The notes beneath the pieces are model-generated. The model saw nothing but the letters and a program-made list of their open reading frames with translations, had not been told where the DNA came from and did not search any database. Below, piece by piece: positions 51,955-57,144 of a stretch of DNA of 57,144 nt. Positions within the stretch are counted from its first letter, which is position 1, and every line of letters starts with the position of its first letter. The position numbers were made by a program, and so were the translations under genes. Origin of the DNA: Microscillaceae bacterium (GTDB lineage Bacteria > Bacteroidota > Bacteroidia > Cytophagales > Microscillaceae); NCBI GenBank assembly GCA_025054775.1, contig JANWZA010000013.1:1-57144 (forward strand). Reading direction: 5' to 3'.

Positions 51955-52752
51955 TTACCTGCCTTTGAAGTTAGGCTTTCTCTTTTCTAAAAAAGCGTTC
52001 ATACCTTCCTTAAAATCAGCAGTCTTAGCAGTTGCTCCAAAAAGGGCGGCTTCTTTTTGGTAGCCTCGCTCTTGGCTACTATACACAGCATTTACTGAAC
52101 TTATGACCATAGAAACCGCTAAGGGACCAGAAGTAGCAATTTTCATTAAAATTTCGCGACATTTGCGGTAAAGTTCGTCATGGGTAGGTACTACATGGTT
52201 CACTAACCCTAGCTCTTTCGCCTCTTGGGCTGTAATCATATCTCCTGTCATAATTAGTTCTAAGGTTTTGGCTTTGCCGATGCTTTGTGTAAGCCGTTGC
52301 GTACCCCCAAAACCAGGAATTGTACCTAATTTTACTTCAGGTAACCCAAATTTAGCACTTTCTACGGCAACTCTCATGTGGCAGGCAAGAGCTAATTCAC
52401 AACCCCCACCAAGAGCATACCCATTTACTGCTGCAATAACAGGCTTAGGGCAGTTCTCAATAGATGCAAATACATCTTGCCCATGCTGTGAATACCTTTT
52501 GGCTTTTATCTCATCAAGATTAGCTAATTCGGCAATATCGGCGCCTGCAGCAAAAGCCTTAGAACCTTCCCCTGTAATGATAACGCTACTCGCACTCGGA
52601 TTCTCTTGGATTTCTTGAATGGCTAATTGTATCTCTTCTAATGTAGCATAGTTGAGTGCGTTGAGCTTAGAAGCTCTACAAATGGTAATGGTAGCTATAC
52701 CCTCTTCTATGTCTATGGATAGGTTTTTGTATTTGTTTAGAGTGGAAGTCAT
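51955..52752 (-). CDS. Enoyl-CoA hydratase (crotonase family)
   Basis: 265 aa. The crotonase fold with the oxyanion-hole segments KAFAAGADIAEL (about 66-77) and NGYALGGGCELALACH (110-125). Both catalytic glutamates are present: Glu119 (GGGCE) and Glu139 (GLPEVKLGTIPGFGG), 20 residues apart as in rat crotonase, so true hydratase activity is likely. It hydrates trans-2-enoyl-CoA in fatty acid or branched-chain amino acid breakdown. It is a single minus-strand gene. Confidence 0.92.
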   Translation of the reverse strand: MTSTLNKYKNLSIDIEEGIATITICRASKLNALNYATLEEIQLAIQEIQENPSASSVIITGEGSKAFAAGADIAELANLDEIKAKRYSQHGQDVFASIENCPKPVIAAVNGYALGGGCELALACHMRVAVESAKFGLPEVKLGTIPGFGGTQRLTQSIGKAKTLELIMTGDMITAQEAKELGLVNHVVPTHDELYRKCREILMKIATSGPLAVSMVISSVNAVYSSQERGYQKEAALFGATAKTADFKEGMNAFLEKRKPNFKGR

Positions 52753-53048
52753 ATTAACTTAAAGGTTTGAATTTGAAAATTTAGACTGAAAAAGTTGTTT
52801 CTATTTATATTCAGATTACAAGTACTTTACAAGTACTGAAATGCATGTATACATAAACATTGATAAAGTGTTTTTTGTTTGCCTATAAACTAAAAGGTTC
52901 AAATTTAGTACTTTATTCGTTAATTTGGTATAATTTCATTCTTTTAGAAAAGAGCTTTGAAAATCAACAAGTTATAAATCAAAAGTTTTTATATTTAATA
53001 TACTTGATTATTCTTATCTAGAACTTTTCGTTGTGTTTTATCAAAAAT

Positions 53049-54221
53049 ATGAGTCAAGCTATGAAGTTTCTCTGGGTAGTTTTACTAATAACTATTCATA
53101 TTTTCACTCTAAAGAATACATACTTACTTGCCCAAGTTCAGGTAGGAGCAGAACAAATGCACCTTTACCTACCTCTGCTCAAAGGTAGGAGGGTAGCTAT
53201 GTTAGTAAACCATACCTCTATGGTAGGTAAACGGCACTTAGTAGATACGCTTCGAAGCCTTAAAATAGATATTCAAAAAATTTTCGTACCTGAGCACGGC
53301 TTTCGAGGTAAAGCTGATGCAGGTGAAGTAATAAAAGATACAATAGACTTTCAAACGAGCATTCCGCTAATTTCGTTGTATGATAAACATAAAAAACCCA
53401 CTGCTAAGCATTTAGAGAATGTTGATGTAGTACTTTATGATATTCAAGATGTGGGAGTAAGATTTTACACCTACATTAGCAGTATGCACTATCTTATGGA
53501 AGCTTGTGCGGAGCATAACAAAAAATTGATTATTTTAGACCGTCCCAACCCTAATGCGAGCTATATTGATGGCTGCGTACTGGATATGAAATTTCAATCT
53601 TTTGTGGGTATGCACCCTATCCCTATTGTCTATGGGCTAACCTATGGTGAATTAGCCCTTATGATTAAAGGTGAGAAATGGTTATCTACTTCTCATACAA
53701 TTGATCTTATAGTAATACCTGTAAGAAATTACACTCACCGTACACGTTATGAATTACCTGTCAAACCTTCTCCTAACTTGCCTAACGCTTTGGCTATTGC
53801 CCTGTATCCGTCTTTATGCTTATTTGAGGGAACTGCTATTAGCGTAGGACGTGGCACCCAAACTCCTTTTCAAATAGCAGGGGCTCCTCAAAAGCAATTA
53901 GGAAAATTTACCTTTACCCCTCAAAGTATAGCAGGTATGAGCAAAAAACCTATGTATGAAAACGAAGTTTGCTATGGTATAGATCTACGTAAAAAACCTA
54001 TTAAGTATGAATTTTCACTGCAATATTTAATAGATTTTTACAAAAAATACCAGCCCAAAGAAAAATTTTTTAATAAATATTTTGATACATTAGCAGGTAC
54101 AGACCAACTACGTAAGCAGATAGAAGCAGCCATGAGTGAAAAGCAAATCCGCAAGTCTTGGGAAGGTGCATTGAAAAATTACAAGCTAATAAGACAAAAA
54201 TATTTGCTCTATCCTGATTAG
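53049..54221 (+). CDS. namZ: DUF1343 protein, exo-beta-N-acetylmuramidase NamZ-like
   Basis: 390 aa from ATG 53049 (MSQAMKFLWVVLLITIHIFT); a TTG at 53031 and an ATG at 53061 are alternatives, and all give a signal peptide. Family motifs: GRRVAMLVNHTSMVGKRHLV, IFVPEHGFRGKADAGE with the candidate catalytic Glu, DVVLYDIQDVGVRFYTYISS, LDRPNPN, and SPNLPNALAIALYPSLCLFE with GT. NamZ releases terminal N-acetylmuramic acid from peptidoglycan fragments, so a role in wall recycling or scavenging is likely. No other murein-recycling gene is adjacent. Confidence 0.88.
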   Translation: MSQAMKFLWVVLLITIHIFTLKNTYLLAQVQVGAEQMHLYLPLLKGRRVAMLVNHTSMVGKRHLVDTLRSLKIDIQKIFVPEHGFRGKADAGEVIKDTIDFQTSIPLISLYDKHKKPTAKHLENVDVVLYDIQDVGVRFYTYISSMHYLMEACAEHNKKLIILDRPNPNASYIDGCVLDMKFQSFVGMHPIPIVYGLTYGELALMIKGEKWLSTSHTIDLIVIPVRNYTHRTRYELPVKPSPNLPNALAIALYPSLCLFEGTAISVGRGTQTPFQIAGAPQKQLGKFTFTPQSIAGMSKKPMYENEVCYGIDLRKKPIKYEFSLQYLIDFYKKYQPKEKFFNKYFDTLAGTDQLRKQIEAAMSEKQIRKSWEGALKNYKLIRQKYLLYPD

Positions 54222-54279
54222 AAATTTCAATAATTATTCTAAAAGTTCTTAACTTTTGAAAGTTTAACCAAATCTCTTT

Positions 54280-54348
54280 TTATTAGGCATTAGAATTGTC
54301 AGATGCTTCAATTTTTTAGTATCTAATCCTAATAAGATTTTTTTTACA
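54280..54348 (+). terminator. Probable terminator after the NamZ-like gene
   Basis: Arms ttattaggcattaga (54280-54294) and tctaatcctaataa (54322-54335) pair with one bulge around a long loop, followed by a run of about eight T. It lies in the 322-bp gap before the M61 gene. Confidence 0.6.
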
Positions 54349-54498
54349 GCTACCTCTAACTTCCCCTTGCTCTTTTTCACCTTTATTTAGCTAAATTAAA
54401 TCCAAGAAATTACCATAAGACTTTTTCTATTTTTTGTTTATTTTTGTGGCTTATGAGTTTAATTCTGTTATATTCTAACATTAATGCTCTTTTTTTCG

Positions 54499-54512
54499 TT
54501 TTTTTTTTTTTT
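54499..54512 (+). repeat. T14 homopolymer upstream of the M61 peptidase gene
   Basis: Fourteen consecutive T about 31 bp before the ATG at 54544, in the leader or promoter region, preceded by a T7 run. Confidence 0.85.
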
Positions 54513-54543
54513 ATTATGTCGGAAATTATTAAACAATTTTATT

Positions 54544-56373
54544 ATGCAACATAATAAGCATTTCTTTCTATTCCTTTTCTACATAAATATCTTTCATTCA
54601 CCCATTATTTTTGCTCAAAATATCTCCATGTCCACTGAACTTGCTTATCGCATTACATTCAAAGAGCCACATACGCATTATGCAGAAATTGAAATTCAAG
54701 TAAAAAATTGGAAACAACCTTACCTTGATTTCAAAATGGCTACCTGGACACCTGGCTCCTACCTAATTAGAGAATATGCCCGCAATGTAGAGGCTTTTAA
54801 GGCATACAATGCGAATAACCAACCCATCAAGGCAGAGAAAATTAACAAAAACACCTGGCGCGTGTATAACGATAAGAATACGGAAATTAGATTTACTTAT
54901 CGTTTGTATGCCCGCGAACTAACGGTAAGAACCTCATTTATTGATATTAGCCATGCCTACCTCAACCCTGCCTCGGTGTTTATGTATATTGACAAGCAAC
55001 TTAACTTACCCAGCACCTTGACAATCGAGCCATACAGTGAATGGAAAAAAATCACTACCGCTCTCAAACCTGTGCAAAAAGATAATATTTGGAAGTTGGC
55101 TGTTCCTGATTTTGATACCCTTGTAGACTCACCCATTGAAATCGGTAATCACGATGTATTTGAATTTACGGCACAAGGTATTCCCCATACTGTAGCTATG
55201 TATGGTGGAGGCAATTATCAAAAAGAAAAAATTTGTAAAGACTTTACTGCTATTATAGATGCTGCTACATCTATTTTCGGTGAAAATCCCTGTAAAGATT
55301 ACGTATTTATCGTACACAACCTACGCAGTGGGGGAGGCGGTTTGGAACATCTAAACTCTACTACTGTACAAACTTCTAGAAATGTTTATGACAATGCAGA
55401 GGCTTATACAAACTTTTTGGCACTAGTTGCCCATGAGTACTTTCACCTCTGGAACGTGAAACGACTACGCCCCCAAGCCCTCGGACCTTTTGATTACGAA
55501 AATGAAAACTACACTACCATGCTTTGGCAAGCTGAAGGGTTTACCAGTTACTATGAAGATTTGATTTTATTAAAGGCTAATCTAATTACTGTTGAAAAAT
55601 TTTTGAAAGAACTAGTAGGTAAGATCAATACCGTAGAAAATACACCGGGCAATAAGATACAATCAGTAGCTGAATCAAGTATAGATGCTTGGATAAAGTT
55701 CTACCGCCCAAACGAAAATTCTAATAATTCTACTGTTTCATACTATACCAAAGGTTCACTTTTGGCTTTCCTGTTAGATTTAGAAATTATACAAGCTACT
55801 CAAGGAGAAAAATCCTTAGATGATGCTTTGAAGTTAGCTTATCAGGAATTTTACAAAAAACAAAATCGCGGTTTTACGGATAGCGAATTTCAGCGGGTAC
55901 TAGAGAAAGTAGCGGGAAAAAGCTTGCAAGAGTTTTATGATAAATACATCTACGGTACAGAAACTCCTGATTATGAACGAATTTTAGGCTATGCAGGTAT
56001 CGTAATAGAAAACCACAATATCTTATATCCTTCTAATAAGCCCTTTTTGGGTGCCAGTTTTCAAACTAGTTTGCTTACTACTCCTTCGGTAAGCCAAGTA
56101 ATTCGCGGAACTGCCGCCTATAAAGCAGGGCTGAATGTAGGAGACGAGGTGGTAAGTATCAATGATAAACAAGTTACAGACATACAACGCGAATTAGAAA
56201 ACTATAAAATTGGTGATACTATCAAATTAAAAGTACGGAGGGATGGTATTATGTATGAATTGCAAGTTGTTTTAGAAGCAGACAAGAGACTAAATTACCG
56301 CTTGCGGAGTTTTGGGCAAAATTTGACACCCGAACAAAATAAAGTATATCAGAAGTTGATACGTAGTAAATAA
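54544..56373 (+). CDS. M61-family (glycyl aminopeptidase-like) metallopeptidase with PDZ domain
   Basis: 609 aa from ATG 54544 (MQHNKHFFLFLFYINIFHSP then IIFAQ, a signal peptide). A start at 54484 would translate the T14 run as poly-Phe. N-terminal beta domain (about 30-200; PYLDFKMATWTPGSYLIREY is an M61 hallmark). Catalytic domain: zinc site LVAHEYFHLWNVKRLRPQAL (HExxH at about 297) and downstream Glu in WQAEGFTSYYEDL. A PDZ domain near the C terminus (about 505-590; TAAYKAGLNVGDEVVSINDK) completes the usual order. It is a periplasmic or surface peptidase; natural substrates are unknown. Confidence 0.92.
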   Translation: MQHNKHFFLFLFYINIFHSPIIFAQNISMSTELAYRITFKEPHTHYAEIEIQVKNWKQPYLDFKMATWTPGSYLIREYARNVEAFKAYNANNQPIKAEKINKNTWRVYNDKNTEIRFTYRLYARELTVRTSFIDISHAYLNPASVFMYIDKQLNLPSTLTIEPYSEWKKITTALKPVQKDNIWKLAVPDFDTLVDSPIEIGNHDVFEFTAQGIPHTVAMYGGGNYQKEKICKDFTAIIDAATSIFGENPCKDYVFIVHNLRSGGGGLEHLNSTTVQTSRNVYDNAEAYTNFLALVAHEYFHLWNVKRLRPQALGPFDYENENYTTMLWQAEGFTSYYEDLILLKANLITVEKFLKELVGKINTVENTPGNKIQSVAESSIDAWIKFYRPNENSNNSTVSYYTKGSLLAFLLDLEIIQATQGEKSLDDALKLAYQEFYKKQNRGFTDSEFQRVLEKVAGKSLQEFYDKYIYGTETPDYERILGYAGIVIENHNILYPSNKPFLGASFQTSLLTTPSVSQVIRGTAAYKAGLNVGDEVVSINDKQVTDIQRELENYKIGDTIKLKVRRDGIMYELQVVLEADKRLNYRLRSFGQNLTPEQNKVYQKLIRSK

Positions 56374-56436
56374 CAAATATTTATCTAAATAGCTCTCAAT
56401 CTTTTCTAACGAATAGAAAATAATTTCGGGTATTGT

Positions 56437-56444
56437 TAATTTTG
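56437..56444 (+). promoter_or_regulatory. Putative -7 box (TAATTTTG) upstream of the IS1-type transposase
   Basis: TAnnTTTG match 43 bp upstream of the ATG at 56488. It may be part of the IS end. Confidence 0.3.
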
Positions 56445-56487
56445 TATAGATTTTTTTTTGCAAAAAAATTACTACAACCTTAAAACT

Positions 56488-57144
56488 ATGGAACGATGTC
56501 CAAAATGCAAATCAACAAAATTTTGTAAAGATGGTATAGTTATAGGGCAAACAATGATTTAAATGTAAAGACTGCAGTTTTCGTTTTACCACATAGGAAA
56601 ACCTGAAAAACTAAAACGTGATGCATTAATACTATATCTTGAAGGGCTGGGATTTCGCTCCATTGCTCGCTTCTTAAAAGTTAGCCATGTTACAGTCTTT
56701 AATTGGATTAAGGCATACGGAAAAAAACTTGATGAAATTCGGAGCAATGATGTTATTGAAGTTGTTGAAATAGATGAAATGCACACATATATTGGTTCAA
56801 AAAAAACTATTGTTGGAGATGGATTGCTGTTGATAGAGATGGGCGTAAATTCATCCATTGCGGAGTTGGTACCAGGGGAACTGAAACTGGTGAAAAACTT
56901 TGGAAGAAGATTGAACCGAAGATAAAGGGAAAGGTTTGTACAGATCATTGGAAGGCATATGAAGCATTTGTGCCAGAGTATACATATACAATCCAAAGCG
57001 GAACGTTTATGGTTGAAGGATAGAATAGTCTTTTTCGTCGTTTTTTAGCACGATTAAGAAGGAAAACTAAATGTTACTCTAAAGCTTTTTATATGCTAGT
57101 CTATTCAGTTAAACTTTTAATGTTTAAATGGAATAATGATTTAT
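56488..57144 (+). pseudogene. Broken IS1-family transposase, cut by the right edge
   Basis: The start MERCPKCKSTKFCKDGIVIG, with a second CxxC (KCKDCSFRF) in another frame, is the zinc-ribbon InsA part. The middle reads IGKPEKLKRDALILYLEGLG, FRSIARFLKVSHVTVFNWIK (helix-turn-helix), then VVEIDEMHTYIGSKK with a catalytic Asp. After a further frame change it reads YCWRWIAVDRDGRKFIHCGV, CTDHWKAYEAFVP (second Asp), VEG*NSLFRRFLARLRRKTK (Glu). At least three frameshifts (near 56545, near 56593, and the A run near 56807) and stops at 56555 (TGA) and 57021 (TAG) show it is dead. The end lies beyond the window. Confidence 0.85.

Overview
The window reads as a stretch of chromosome from a low-GC member of the Bacteroidota, most likely the Cytophagales or a close relative. 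The evidence is the 41-residue ribosomal protein THX, a carboxypeptidase-regulatory-domain TonB-dependent receptor, DUF5916, DUF2141 and DUF4178 proteins, the long CTC form of L25, a leucine dehydrogenase, weak or absent Shine-Dalgarno sequences, and many upstream TAnnTTTG (-7) boxes, four of them with a TTTG (-33) box at 19-20 bp. I cannot name the genus from sequence alone.

Layout. 1-1.4 kb: end of a DegT/DnrJ aminotransferase, then a decayed DUF4440 gene. 1.6-9.5 kb: an Oar-like TonB-dependent receptor, a three-domain fasciclin lipoprotein, fumarase, a Na/Pi-cotransporter-like protein and THX. 9.5-12.3 kb (minus): methylmalonyl-CoA mutase small subunit and a membrane Ser/Thr kinase. 12.5-14.6 kb: a GC-rich multi-hairpin element, an MDR oxidoreductase and a degenerate 21-bp-period AT-rich array. 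14.6-18.0 kb: an aspartyl protease with PDZ, an MpaB-type oxygenase, and rpmH, a small basic ORF and rnpA. 18.1-22.4 kb (minus): leucine dehydrogenase, lipB and a DUF5916 outer-membrane-type protein. 22.7-23.2 kb: a decayed insertion sequence with intact 17-bp inverted repeats. 23.3-27.4 kb: a HAMP-GAF-PAS-PAS receptor, a UbiA-family prenyltransferase and maf. 27.4-29.3 kb (minus): an LRR protein and a GNAT/FemAB-like acyltransferase. 29.4-31.6 kb: a DUF2141 protein and rpsF-rpsR-rplI. 31.6-39.6 kb: a 2Fe-2S ferredoxin (minus), a UrtA-like binding protein paired with a Cache-HAMP-PAS-PAS-GAF-SpoIIE phosphatase, gatA, and mannose-1-phosphate guanylyltransferase. 39.8-45.4 kb (minus): oligoendopeptidase F, a DUF4178 membrane protein, an FtsE-like ATPase and KDO transferase. 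45.7-57.1 kb: TerC, a family 2 glycosyltransferase, a second SpoIIE phosphatase, tRNA-Gln, prs-L25, enoyl-CoA hydratase (minus), a NamZ/DUF1343 protein, an M61 peptidase and a broken IS1-family transposase running off the right edge.

Most of it is core housekeeping, envelope and signalling content. The points most worth following are the orphan binding protein beside a SpoIIE phosphatase receptor, the 21-bp-period AT array, the GC-rich multi-hairpin element, a G8 tract inside the fasciclin lipoprotein gene, near-leaderless promoter arrangements for kdtA and terC, and three decayed genes or insertion sequences. I see no CRISPR array, prophage or obvious defence island.
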